Assembly: GCA_947095535.1 (NCBI GenBank)
Contig: OX352774.1
Location: forward strand, 260,869,843-260,933,842
From: Poecilobothrus nobilitatus
Lineage: Eukaryota; Arthropoda; Insecta; Diptera; Dolichopodidae
Direction: 5' to 3'
Length of the DNA stretch: 64,000 nucleotides
Shown: piece by piece, positions 49,983 to 63,835 of the stretch
How the letters are laid out: each line of letters begins with the position of its first letter
How positions within the stretch are numbered: position 1 is the first letter of the stretch
The notes under the pieces: generated by a model
Database searches by the model: none
Told to the model about the DNA's origin: nothing
The model's input: only the letters and a program-made list of their open reading frames with translations
Program-made: the position numbers and the translations under genes

Positions 49983-50819
49983 ACTTATACCGATTTCAAA
50001 ATTTTTTTTTTGTGTTGGGTTAAAATAAAATTAATTTTGAATGTACCCTCGTCGTAGTATCATAAATAAATAATTTTAACAACAGAATTCATTAAACTTT
50101 TTATTTTTTATTTTACAAAAAGAAAAATGAGGAAGTTATAAAATATTTCAAAAAAATTTTTAAATGATATTTTAAATCGAAAGTATTTTCATAATATTTT
50201 TAAGATTATTAAAAATATTTTTACGCGCTCCCAAAAAAAAAATATTAAATTTAATTTATTATTAATTACTTGAACAATTTTTGTTTATAAATATAAAATA
50301 GAAAAAAAATTTGTTAGGTTTAAAGGCGCTATAATATAAATTTTCAATATACAAGAAGGTTATAGAAAGTGAAAGTGTTTTCTAAGGTTGATAGGAAGGT
50401 CTCAGAATCGGAGTGGCCTAATACTTAAAAAAAGAAATCAATCTTGTTTTTTTTTTTGGCTCAATGAATTAAAAATTAAATCTTAAATTTATTTGCTTAA
50501 ACAGAAAAACTGATTTATTATTATTTCAGGCTTATTTAATTTTGACTTTAACATATTTTTGATCTTTGTCAGTGCCAAATTGGTCTAATCAACATATTTG
50601 TATGGCTTCTTAAACCACCTAGAATTACAAGAGAAATAGAAACTGATTTAAACAACATTTTTGGATTAAATTGATTTACTATTTTATTTATTTGTATTTT
50701 TTTTTTTTTTGTACAGGGTGTCTCATTCATTTTGCATTAAATATTATTATTATTATATTTTCAAATTTAAAAATATAATGTGTTTAAAATTTATTTATTG
50801 TTTTAGTATTTATTAGAGT

Positions 50820-50915
50820 TACCACATCTCAAGATTTCGGCTTGAAAATCAAGATTTCAGAGTAAGTCTCAAGATTCAAAATTTTTAAAGGAATCTCAAG
50901 ATTTATTTATAAATT
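50820..50915. repeat. Short interspersed TCAAGATTT repeats
   Basis: TCAAGATTT or TCAAGATTC appears four times within about 95 bp, spaced irregularly, about 180 bp upstream of the hAT remnant. It may belong to the same element. Confidence 0.35.
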
Positions 50916-51091
50916 TCGAATTTGGAGTATATTTTTTGTCTCCAAAATGTGGTGGAACAATTAGTAAAATAATAGAAACAACATTTATTTTTATTTATCA
51001 AATAACCGAGCAAATCTCAAATCTGAACATTTAAATATGATTAAAAATTGCTATGTAGCAAAAAAAAAGGTTACTGTTAGTTATACTGTTA

Positions 51092-51334
51092 ACAATTCAA
51101 CGTATATTTTCGCTTATGGCTAATTTGTGTACAAATAAAAGAAATCGTCTAAACGTTGCAATGGTGAAAGCGGAGCTGTGCATCAAATTGAACTATAATA
51201 AAAGCTGGTCTGAATTTTTAAAATTTATACAGAAAAGCGAACTAAAAAATTTAGTCATGAGTTGTAAAAATAATTCTAAATATGATTTCAAAGCTAAATT
51301 AACTTTAAAAAATTCAAAACAGCTCATATTATAA
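51092..51334 (+). pseudogene. hAT transposase C-terminal dimerisation remnant
   Basis: The frame runs TIQRIFSLMANLCTNKRNRL then NVAMVKAELCIKLN, NKSWSEFLKFI and NNSKYDFKAK. It resembles the last part of hAT-family (KIAA1586-like) transposases, where (S)xERxFSxM is followed by a W-T-x-x-K-N-R-L-x-V-x-x-V-K-A-E-L stretch. In this copy the tryptophan is replaced by cysteine. No DNA-binding BED finger or catalytic domain was seen upstream, so only the tail of a transposon or of a domesticated gene fragment is present. Confidence 0.55.
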
Positions 51335-51952
51335 TTAAATTTTTTTTAATATTACAGTCCTATATTATATATTACGAATGTTACGAGTATAATGTTTTTG
51401 ATTTTAAATAAAATGTGAATCATAAATTGCAATAAAAATTAAAAAAAAAAATAAACAAATAATGAAATAAGAAGTTTTGCATTTTTTTTTTTGTCTCAAA
51501 TTTGGCACTCTGCTGGTGTGGCAAACATCATATTATATAGTTCACTTTGATGCACAATTCCGCCTAGTATTTACCAGTATTTCAAATAAGAAAATATGCT
51601 TGATAACGTCAATCTAATTTCTACATTCAACTTATTTTGTGACAAATCGAATAACGGTAAAAATACAATTATATATATTTAGTTTTAACCTATAGGTGGA
51701 TTTATGTGATGTCTAAAGTCAAAGAATACAACAGATAAAACCTTGTGCGTTTTGTGGTGATCTTCACCTACAAAAAAAAAATTGAAAAGTTAAAATTATT
51801 AAAATCATTATTTTGAAAACTCTACTACTGGAGAACACTGTTTGAACTTTCAATCGCTAATACAATTTCAATAGTGAAGCTAACAATATTTTAAAAAAAT
51901 ATATAATGGTAAAAATATTAGAATTCTAGCTTTTCTATAAAATTGAATTGTT

Positions 51953-52545
51953 TGCCCGTCTGTTTACAAAACTTGTGCAACGTTAAAGATAGAGCAATGA
52001 AATTTTAACCATAGGTAGGTCTCATAAAAAAATTAATGTTGTTGAACTTTTTCATGTAGTACCATCCATCACGGAGCTATAGCTCCTCAAACTTTTAAAA
52101 AGCCCTATTTATAAATATATATATATCTCAAGTTCTACTTAACATTTTTTCAATTTAAAATTGTCATTCAACCTTTTTTTGCCATTCTTTTAGTTTTAAA
52201 AATCAATATCAAAATTATACATTTTTTTTAAATTTAGTATTTAAATTTACCGTTATGTGAAAATTAAATTTCGCATAATTTTTTCTTCCTTCACAACTCC
52301 GGCACGCTTTTAGATAGGGACTTGAAATTTTGAGATAAGAAAGAAGTTTTAGAAAAAATCTAAGTTATTTCAAAATTTTCTTTTGTACCACCCCAAAAAT
52401 TGAAATTTTGTTATTTTTAAATACATGTAACCTGTTCAAATTTTTTCAAAATAAAAGGCAAAAATTAAAACTTCAAATTTATAATTTTACATGTGCTAAT
52501 GGTTTTTCTTAATTATGTAGGGTTCCCTTAAAATTGAAGAAAGTG
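51953..52545 (-). repeat. Family C dispersed repeat, copy 4
   Basis: The plus strand begins with GCCCGTCTGTTTACAAAAC (the decayed GACR end). It continues with GATAGAGCAATGAAATTTTA, ACCATAGGTAGGTCTCAT, CGGAGCTATAGCTCCTC and later TGCTAATGGTTTTTCTTAAT. This gives a near full-length inverse of the 6.4-7.2 kb copy. Confidence 0.68.
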
Positions 52546-53912
52546 TCTCTTTATTTTTCACTTTTTTTTTAATGTTGACATGGCCAAATAAGACTCTTAT
52601 AGAAATTTATCAGATCTATTCAGATCAGAATTTATAAATTTATAGAGATTCTTTTAGAAATTTATCACGTGATCTAAGGTATTTTTTTTCCCAAATATAG
52701 AAAAGAATACAGTGTGATCTCTTTTCAGAACTTTAACCAAATCGAATAAAATTTATCGAACCGATTTTCAAAATAACAATAAATTTCAGTCTTTTTAAAG
52801 CTATAGAATATAGATTTGAAATGTTTCATTAATTTGATCTTCAACTTTTCCTACCATAATAATTATGTGATATTAAAATTTCCTTTTTTATTTAATTAAA
52901 ACACTTTTAAAATGAAAAATATCATTTTATATTCGTTTATGTTAGAGTCAGTATAAATTTTTTTTTTTACTTTATCATTAAAATTCTCGATTATTTTAAA
53001 GTTAACAGTTTTAAAGTCCCAACTGAAGATTTTCCCTAATATATCTGTGTTTTAATAATTATCAGTTTTTGTTTTTTTACGGTAAGTGGAACTTTTGATA
53101 TTTTATTTTTGTTAAATTGCAAAATGAAAAAAAATAAATAAGTATTTAAGATTATTTAAATTTAGTTTTGTTATATGTTTTTTGTTTTATAATAAAAATC
53201 GTAACGTTGTCCGAAATCATTAAGATAAAGAAAGAATTTTCAAACAATATTAAGTTTTTCTTTTGTTTTTTTATTTTTTAACTGTTTTTATTTTCATTAT
53301 TATCTTCTTTTTTTTTTTTTTTTTGATAATTAACTTATTCTCAATTTAATTTTTGTTTTGTAACAGCTTTTTTTTATAACTGCTATTTTACTTTTTTTAA
53401 TTTAATATTTTATATGTCGCAAATGATTTGCATAACAGGTAGTATTGTTTTGTATAGAAAAATAAATTTTCAAGCGTTAGTTGTCCTGTACAAACGAGTT
53501 CATATACTAAAATGTTCGTTGATTTTATTCAGTAAATTTTTATTTGGATTTCAGATTCCAAAATCATTTCAGATTATATTATGTTATAACATAATTCTAC
53601 AATAACAGTTACTTTATATGATTAAAAGTTAAAAGTAAAATTTTTGACCAGGCAGTACTCAAAAAAGTGGAGTACTGTTTAGACAGTACTTTAACGTACT
53701 GTCCCACAAATTTATTGAGAACCATTGTTCGTTCCACAAATAAATCCGTAAAGGGTTGATATTAAAATCCGTAAAACAATCAAAAATGGATCAATCGATT
53801 AAATCTTTCAATAACTTAATAAAGCAAAACGAATAAATAATTTAAATAAGTAAATGAATAAATGAATGAAATGAAAATAATGGAAAACATATGGCATGCT
53901 ACATTTTCAATG

Positions 53913-53972
53913 AGAAGAAGGTGAAACACAATAGGTTTCCTCAGAAGAAGCTGAAAGACAATAGGTTTTCTC
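53913..53972. repeat. 30-bp tandem duplication
   Basis: Two adjacent 30-bp units (AGAAGAAGGTGAAACACAAT... and AGAAGAAGCTGAAAGACAAT...) match at 27 of 30 positions. Confidence 0.75.
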
Positions 53973-54759
53973 AACCGAAATTAGATAACAAAAACAAAAT
54001 AATTGATATAATATTCAAATTTATTATTTTATATCCTATCCTGATTATTGTCCTATCCTGAACATTTAATATAATTTTAGTTACTAACTGTTTTACATTT
54101 TTACTCGTATTTGAATATTTAGGAGTTAACATATACACATATACATATATGTATTAAAAAATTAAAAACTTTCTTGATATCAACCAAAAAAAAAACAAAA
54201 AAAAAAAAACTTCATACAAGAAAACATAAAAAAAAATAAATTCTTCATCGGATTGTGTCTGATCCACATCTTAAATATCTTTCATATCGTTTGTTTTATT
54301 CAACTTTTTATCCTAAAATAATAAAAAAAAAAAAAAAAAACAAAAACAATAAAAAAAACCGAAAACAAAGAATGTTTAATTAAATACTTTAAGGTATAAT
54401 ATAGTTGATATTCAGATTTTAGCGAATTAAGTAATTAAAAGTTTCTTATCATTTTTTGATAAGAAAAAAAAAAACTGACTCATTGACATATTTATGAGCC
54501 AAGGTTAAATATTTCAATTTTTTTTTTTATATTTTTTTTTTTGTTAAATTGTGGTTTTTCTTTTATCTTGAAAATTTTTTATTTGTTTCTGGGTATCTTT
54601 TTTTTTATCGTAAATGTCAGAGTATAATGGTATAAGATACATATATATATATATAAGTTGTTAATAAATTTTTCTTAACACAGAAACCCCAATTATGTTC
54701 GTTTAAGTCAAGATATAAGCGCCAAGTAATTTCATTTCATTTTATAATCTTTTCTAGAG

Positions 54760-54801
<42 letters not shown>
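54760..54801. repeat. Compound AT/AG microsatellite
   Basis: An AT dinucleotide run of about 25 bp passes directly into an AG run of about 17 bp. Confidence 0.85.
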
Positions 54802-57800
54802 AAAATAAAATAAAGAAAGAAAACCAGAGGTCCAAATAAATTTGGATTAGAGATTTAAGAAACGATTATATTACAAAATGGACAAAAATTCTTTGACATT
54901 TTTTTTTTCCCCCAATAAATTTCGAAAATTAAAATAAAAAAAATGTTAGTGGTTATTATTTTGACAGCGTTTAGTTATAGCGTTTTATAAATATTGTAAA
55001 ATAAATAATATCAAAAAAAAAGGCGAAATGTAATGTTAAAATTGTAGACCTTATTTTATACATAAATTTAATTTTAAATTTATTATTTATAAAACAAAAT
55101 CCTTTAAATATTGACGGAAAATTAAACATTTTAAAAATTTATTGTTCTTACTTTGAATTGAATCCATTTTTTTTTTTTTCCAATACAGTTTTTGAGATTC
55201 GTCGGATTAAACATTGATTCAATGTTAGTTTATGTTGAATTAAACGAAAAAAAAAAATGTAAGGATGATGTGACAATGTGATGGGAGACACAAGAATAAA
55301 ATTATAAAAAAATTACTTAAAAATTTTAGTAGTAACTTGGCTTTATAGCTGCATTTAAATATCATAATACTTGGAAGCTGCTGCTTAAAAAAAAATTAAG
55401 ATAAATAAGCAAGAGATGTTCTAAGTTGTAAGAAATATATTATATGTGTAAACTACATATTTACTATTAAAACTGATAAATTAATTATCATAGTAAATTT
55501 TATAATAAAATATTTTGGTGGACTAAATTATAATAGTACCTTTAATTTAATTTTTGCTAAGTATTACTAAAATCATACATATCATATTATGAGCTGTAGT
55601 GAATAGCATAGTCATTCTAGCTTCCACTCACAAAAAATAAATTTTAAGATTCTCATGTTCTTTATAACGAGTTTCGTTTTTAAAATTTATTATAATCTGA
55701 TAATTTAATAATTCTCTTTTCGAAATGCCAAAAATTATTTTTAGTCCTTGTAACCTTATAACTACAAATATTATCTTGAAAAAGATATTTAAATAATTTT
55801 TCTTTTTCTTTAAAGTTTATTCTTTCATCAGTTATTTATACAAAATGTAATGAAAAACTTAACAGTGAGATTTCACTTTCATAAATCATATATTTAAAGA
55901 TACAAAATCACACCATGATCTTATGGCATCCCTCTATTATTAGATATACCTTTCTGATGAAATAACTTTCCAATTTAATTTTACAAATTTTCTTAAAAAT
56001 TGCACCAAAGTAAAATTAACTAAAAATATTGTTGTTTTTTTTTTTAATTTAGTATTAAAATTCTTCATATTTAAATTATTGTACTGGGTTTTATGAAACT
56101 TTAAAGATAATTTCTTTAAAAAATATTGATTTCTTTTATTTTTTTTTTATCTTCATATTCTAAATATCATTTAACACATTAAAGAACTTAACTAAACATT
56201 AAATTAAATCCCCGTCAATGATAGTTCATAATCATAAATTTATCAAAATCATTTTAAAGATTTACAAAAAAAAAAAACAAAAAGGAAAACAAAAAAAAAA
56301 AAGCTAATAAATTTTTTATGAATTGAAAAAATTGAAATATTAGCGTTATCATCATAATTCTTCGAAATATCTTTTCCAAATCTTGTATCACCTTTTATAT
56401 TATATGAATGAAAATTGCAAAAAGTCAAAATTCACTTTTATCTTGTATATATACACAGCTATATATGTATCATATACATATTTTATGTAAAGAAATTTTA
56501 AAATCTGACAAGTTGATCTTAATTGACTCATTTAGACCGGAAGTAATCCTTAATATAAGCTAAAAATTATATTAATCTAAGAAAAGTACTAATAATTCAA
56601 AATTGAAAACACAAAAAAGAAAAAATCTAGATTTTACCAGATAAAACTTTTATTTTTCTCTTCTTCTTCTTCCTTTTTTTTTCCTCATGTTTTTTTTTTT
56701 TGTTTTTTATTCTGTCCTCAATTCACATACAATATTGATGCGAATCTGAACGAAATTTCTGATTATGATGACGATGATCATGAAATATACCATTTAATGA
56801 TGATGATGATAATAATTTTGATGATATGTTGCAGATCTCATATCATATCACAGATTAAAAAATATATGGCGGAACGTTGAATAGTGCAGAGAAAAAAAAT
56901 TCAGTAATAATTTTATATTGATTATTATACTTATTATATATGTATATATGTATATATATACACAAATTACATACATATACATACCATATTATTATACAAA
57001 TATTTTGTGATCACACTCTGGATAAAAGAAGGCTTATAATGGGAAATAATTACAAAGCAAAAATTTGTTTTCAAGGAACGCGCGCTAAAGGGATTACAAA
57101 TCGAACACGCCTACTACTTTTATAATTTACTTTAAAGAAAAAAAAAAAAACATTTTTCTCTGGTTTTTTTTTTTTTTTTTTTGGTCATCATTTCAGTTTG
57201 CGCATATTTCAAATGACTTTTCAGTTTTTACTTTTTTCGAAATTTTCAAGGAATGAAAAAATACATAGCGAAATTATTTAAAGAAAAAAACAAAAAAAAC
57301 TAAAAGGAAAACTGATTTCTCACACCGAAAACGACCTGTTCTGGCTTAAAGCATTCAAAAATCTATCATCTACCTGTGGGATATTTGAAAGATTTTTTAA
57401 TAATAAAACGGATTTTAATTCTTTTATTTCTAGAGTTTTTTTTTTTATTTTTTTATTTTTTTTTTTTTGAAAAATCATCAAGATCAGAAAAGCGATTAGA
57501 AAATTCTCACTCACTTTGTATAGAATAAAATGTAAATAAAAAGTTGATGGAAAAATGAATGAAGAAAAAGAAAAAAAAAAAAAAATTGAAAGTTTTTTTT
57601 TTCAGTTTTTGACATGTTTATTAATGTAAGAAAATATAATTTTGACACTTTAATGTGTTAATTATGCTCTTCTGCTAAGAGAATCCATTTTTAAAAAAAA
57701 AAATATTTTTTTGACATAACAATGTTAACATTTAGACACATATATCGTATATATTATATAATATTATTCTTCAATTTTTATATTGTTAGTAAGATGGTAA

Positions 57801-60800
57801 AGGAGAAATTTTTTTTAATTAATTAATAAAAAAAAAAATAAAAAATAAAATTAGCAATTAAGTTATTATTAATGTGGAATGGACGTCATTATGGTATAGA
57901 AAAAAAAAATCGTTTGATGCCCTTTTACATACAAAAAGGTGGCGGACAAAACAATTTTTATTTTAAATTTTAAAATTTTATTGATTGTTTAATTTAACGG
58001 ACTGTTCAAAAATTTTATTAAAATTTTAAAAAAATTAAGATTTTTTAATTCTAGGTAATGCGAAAAGGACATTGTGCAGGCAGTCAGGCACTCATAATAA
58101 AAAGCTAATTTATTTAGTCTACTCTTTTTCTATAATTGTTTTTTCCTAAATGTGAAAGTGTTGCCAAAAGTTGATAATTCATATGAATACGATATAACGA
58201 AATTTAAAAAGAACATTAAAATTTTTCTTCAAAATAACTCTTCATAATCCTAATTTTCTCAAACCCAATTTCCCAAATATCTTTTTCACATATACTTATC
58301 TTCAGAACCAAACTGTACTTTAATGTTATGTACTAAAGGACCCATCCTAAAGTTAGATTTTAAATGAGCTGGTTTTGGTTGGTTAAAATCCAAAACTATC
58401 CTGAAAAACCTGATCAACAGAAAGTTCCTTTGAGTGGATTTCACTGTTTTACAAAGTCCCTCGTAAAAACAAAAACACAAAATGAAAAAAAAAAATCCAC
58501 GGACAAAAAATTTAACCAAAAGTCCATCTTTTTAGGTGTAACTAATGTTATCAAAATATTTTATAAACTAAAGAAATTATTCTTAAGTAAAATAAATATT
58601 ATTAAATAAGTTTTAATTAACATTTTCTATATTGGGCAAAAATTAAAAAAAAAAAACGTTTTTGTGCATTTATTATTAATAGCATTTGATTAGCAAAGTA
58701 ATTTCCGATTAGTTCGGTTATATTTCTCAAATTTTCTTTTTTAACAAATTAATAAATATTATTTCTTTCAAGAAATCATCATAAAATTATATTTACCTAA
58801 TTTAATCGAATCTGTAATCTTTATGACATTAGAAAGCATGCATTTTCAGAAAACAAATGAAAAACAAACTGAATTCATCCGCTGCTAAATATTTTAGTTC
58901 AGTTATTATCCATTAAGTTATTCGTCCAGTAGGAGTAATTTCCATAAAAAGCGCACTATTGTTATTAAATGTAAGCTTTTGCGTAAAAATAGAAAGTTTG
59001 AAATAGGCAAACCTGCAACTAAATCAAAATTTGATACACTTCGAATTCATCCGAGTTTTCAAGTCGGGAATATTTACAAGACCTGAGACAGGCGTACTCG
59101 TCAAACACGTATGATCGATATTGTGTATAATGTATTAAATAATAAACTTATTCGTAATAAAGCTATTACTAATGCTTTATTGTTATACTTCAGTTGTTAT
59201 TGTTGCTATATATACCATTTCAACAACTCATTACATTTTATCAATGGGTCGAAAACGTGCCTCAACCCTCAACATGGACCGAAAGATCACAATCATTTTT
59301 TAACAAGAAAAAAACGCATTGAAAATGTTATGAAAAAATATTTGCTTAGACAATGCTAATGACTTAGATAAGTTAAAGTAGAGTAAACTGTAGAATAACA
59401 AAATTTCCTCAAGTCATTTATTAACTTGCAATGTTTCTTCCAATTCTTGGGTATATTTTTAAAGGTAAAAAATTAGAATTTTATATCAAAAGAACAAATC
59501 AAACAAAACAAAATACAACATATCAAATCAATTATAGTTAAGGCTTATACTTTTAAGAATTACTTTCTCCACACCATACTATTTAAATTTATGATACATA
59601 TAATTAAATTTTTAATATTTAATTTTCTTCCACTATAAATTTAGAGTATTCTGCGATCTAAATTCTTTAACTTTTCATTTACTTCGAAACTGTTTTTTTT
59701 TTAACAATATTATACTTTACTCCTATTAAAAATATACCTACATATATACCAACATATATACTAAAAATATTAATTCATTTTTAAATTTTAAATCTAACCT
59801 TGAAATATTTAATTTTTAAATCAGTTTTCATTATAATTAAAATTTATTGTACCACCCATATTGAAGAATCATGTGAGGTCAATTATCACCCCATAGGGAT
59901 TCTATTTAATTTTCTATTGAACAAAAAAAAAAAATTGTCCAAAAATAAAAAGAACAAAGAAAAACATTAAAAATGAAAAAAAAAAAAACAAAAGATGCAC
60001 AAACAAAAATTTAAAAAAAAAACTAAATAAAGTAGCTAGCCAAAATGATAATAAATGTCAACACCTCAATAAGAATACAATACAGAAAACAAAACCCCAT
60101 ACCAATCGATAGGATAATTAATCATTAAAAAATACAAAAAACTCAGGTAATAACAAAAATTAATAAAAAATAAAACCGACAAGTCGGAATGGGTACTTCA
60201 CTAAATGAACAACCCGAAATAGAGTAATAAAAATTGAAATTAAAAACTAATAAAAAAAAACAACTTTAAACCGAAAATAATAAAATAAGATAAAAGTCAT
60301 ATAATTGTTTTGCAATATTCTTTTGCTAAAATTTAATACCTATATTATGTGTGATGCAATGAAATTGTCATATTATGATTTCTTAAATCGAATCCAGATT
60401 TTTAATACAAATTTTATCAGAATATTTTTAAAATTCCAATTTTTATATTATATAGGTACGTATAGTCCTGTTTTGAACGAAATAAAAAAAAAAAAAAAAC
60501 AGTTCCCATTTAAAACAAAAAATTTTGCAGTATCCTTATCTCATAAGTTACTCCACACATTAAACATTCCATCTTAATCCAAAAATATTAACCATATTTA
60601 TTTATTATTTTATTTTTTTTGTTTTGTTTTTTGTTTTGTTTTTTGTTTTAAATCGAAATCAAATTTACATTTAAGATAATGTTATTATTAGAAATGAAAT
60701 ACAAAAAGATGATCCAGATTGAGTGGCTTCTCATCATATAAATAAAATAAATGAATGTGTGATCATTTGCACCATGAACCATGTAGTCAAATGAATATGT

Positions 60801-63524
60801 AACACAGCAGGCAACAAAAAAAAAAAAGGAATTTTTGTTTTTTTTTCTTTTTTTTTTTAGTATTTTGTTATTTATCCCATTAATTTTAATTTTATTTTTG
60901 TATCTTGTGTCGTTTTTGTTTTTTAATATTCTTTTTATATGGCCTTCACGTAAACTTTTGTTTCTATAGAATATTAGTAAGAAGCACATTTTTTTATGTT
61001 TCCCTGTCATTTTCTCTGTTTTAACAAAGAATACCGATCAGGTAGGTCCTTTTGATTTAATTTTTTCTTTTTTTGACTTTTAATACAAAATTATTATTTA
61101 ATACCTTTATTTTTGTTTTTTTTTTTTTTGAAATAAAAAAAAACGAAAAAAAGTCGGGGTGTTGTGGTCTTAATAAAATTGTCAATATGGGTATTATTTG
61201 GTTACTTTATCTATTATGAAATACAATAAAATAAATCAAAAACAAAAAAAAAACAACACAAAGAGTTCGGTAAAATTTAAAGGACATGAAGGACTTTATT
61301 TTTTTCTTTTTTTCTGTTCTTCATATTTTTATTATATAAAACAAAAAGAAAATTTGTTAAAATAAATCAAATTAATAAAGTTGTCATAAGTATAGTTTTA
61401 TACATATACAGAAATCAAAATTTAATTTAATACTGACAACTATAAGATACTTTTATAGAGAAAATAAACTTTTATTAATAGAAATTCTTTTATAGGTTAA
61501 TATGTTGGGTATCAAAAGTTTAACTGAGGAATTTAATAGAGTGTGGCACGCAAAAAACTTTAGAGAGTTATAAGACACATCATTAACCACATTCGTATTC
61601 TGTAACTTTATTTAAACTCTTTTATTTCTTTAATTGTTTTTTTTTTTTTGTTGTAGTTTGGAAATTTTTATAGCTAATAGGTTTACGTTATCTTAATTTT
61701 AATTCGGCAGTAAAAAAAAAAGAAAATTTAAAAAGAATTTATTAAAAGGAAAAAAGTTAAAAGGAATCTATAAAACAGTTACTGTAAAATTAACTTAAAA
61801 CCAACTCATAATAAATTTTGCAAAAAGTAGGGTAGTAAAAATATTATAATAATTTAAAAGAACAAGATCCGTAATTAAGAAAAAGAAAGGGAAGAAGAAG
61901 AATTATAAAAATCGTGGGATTATTAATTATTTCTATGCTAAAATCTTTCTATGTTTTTCTATGTTTTTAAAATTATTTGCTATGAATCATTTTTAGTCAT
62001 AATTATATCTGTTCATTATTTTGTGTTCTTTCTTTAATAAAACTTAAGTTAAGACCATTAACTTAAATTAATCGTTACCTTTGGAATCACTAACAATAAA
62101 TTCCCGTCAGTATAAGTAAAACTTTCTTGTGTTAAAATTTCAACTTACTTACAAAATGTTTTACTTTTACTTACAAAATGTTAAGATTTAAGAGAATCGG
62201 CTGGAAAATAGATTAAATTTTTTTGATTGTAATATAAAAGATAAAATTACAGGATTATAGAATGAATAGTACCTACAATTGATTTTACTAATAGATATAT
62301 TAACCCTAATTATAAAAAAATAGATTTCGAGCCTTGTTATTCAAATTTTTTTTACCAAATATTTGCTTTAAATTCAAAATTATGTAATTACAACATATCA
62401 GTTAAAACTTATATTAAATTAATGTATTTTATATTAATTTCTTAATTAAACTCCCATTATTAATTGAAAAACAAAAATCAAAAAAAAAAATTAAATAAAG
62501 TCATAATTTTTTTTATAAGTTTCTTTAAGTACTTTCTCTTTTTTTCCCCTTTTTAAATACCTTATTTTCTCATCCTTTTTTTTAACTTTATTTTTTTACT
62601 ATATAATATACATTGTCTGCTTATGAATATAAATTCAGAGTAGCTAAACTTATCACCTTAAAAAATGGACTATACATTTAATTTTATTTTTGATCTACGA
62701 GTATATCTATTAAAAACTGATTAAATTTATCTGAAACTTTAAAATTCTCTTCTCATATATAAAAATTAAAATATAATTTTTTTAATTATTATTTTAGAGC
62801 TATTTTTGAAATTTTAAATATTTAACTTTACGATATTTAACTTTTACATTTTTACATTTCATATATTTGTAATAAAAGTATTCTACATACCATAATGGCC
62901 ATAATGGCTATATATAATCCGACAAATTTTTTTTTTTTTCTAAATGAAGAATTATAAATGAAAAAGCCTTGAGCAAGTCGAATTTTCTTACATTATGTTT
63001 AAAGAAGCATTCGAAAAGCTAATAATTTTGCAAACACTTTTCAAGCAACACATGTAGAACCGATTTTATGCATTCATTTGTAACTGCGGTGATAAGATTT
63101 AGATCCTCCACTACGAAACAAAGACCAAAGAACAATTCAAACTAATCGCGAAAGTATATATACATATATGTCGTGCACCAAAGAAACCAAACTGTTATTT
63201 TTGATGTATTGTTGACTGATTATCTTGGAAATAATAAAAATAATCACCGGTATATACTATTGTATGAAAAAAATGTATGAAAAAAACCCAAACCCAAAAA
63301 TGTATGAAAAAAATACTAATTTCAAAGAGGGCAAATCTTTTTTCAATAAGACAATTCAATTCTGGACTCTGGTTGTGTGCCCAGTCTGACTTCTATCTGT
63401 TTGGAAATATATAATAACATTTTTGTTATATATATAACAAATTTGAGTGGTTCAATTAAAAAATAACTGATTACATTTTTGTTTTTAAAATTAATTATAA
63501 AATTGTCTTACATATTACATATTA

Positions 63525-63835
63525 ATTTCACTCTGACCGTCTTTTCATCCATATTTTTTCAAATCTTACACATCGTTTAAAATGGTGCAATGAAATTTCA
63601 AGCATGAATAGGTCTAAAAAATATAATAAATAGAGGTACATAATATTAAAAATTTTTTCAATTTAGTACTGTGCTCTATTTCTAGAATCTAGACACCTAT
63701 AACTTGGACACTTCAATTTATCTTAAGTTAAACATTTAGATTAAAGTTCCAATATTATTTTTTTTTTAACATTATTTTTTATAATTTTATTAATTATAGA
63801 TTTACCTTAAAATTGCAGAAAGTGTCTCCTGATTT
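63525..63835 (-). repeat. Family C dispersed repeat, copy 5
   Basis: GACCGTCTTTTCATCC, AAAATGGTGCAATGAAATTT, TGAATAGGTCTAAAAAATAT and TTAAAATTGCAGAAAGTGTC match copy 4 in the same order and strand, with a central deletion. Confidence 0.58.

Larger units (their letters stand above)
52550..63520. other. AT-rich intergenic DNA, nothing recognised beyond simple repeats
   Basis: There are microsatellites at 54760-54801 and GATGAT units near 56798, the 30-bp duplication at 53913, and a 20-bp AT palindrome at 63422-63441. Short frames (59111-59359, 60648-61010) show no family motif. No neighbouring Wnt1 exon was seen. Confidence 0.45.

Noticed and set aside
60648..61010. 120-codon minus-strand frame as a gene
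   Set aside because: It is low complexity with Lys/Asn and Phe tracts and no recognisable motif. Its length is not remarkable for this composition.
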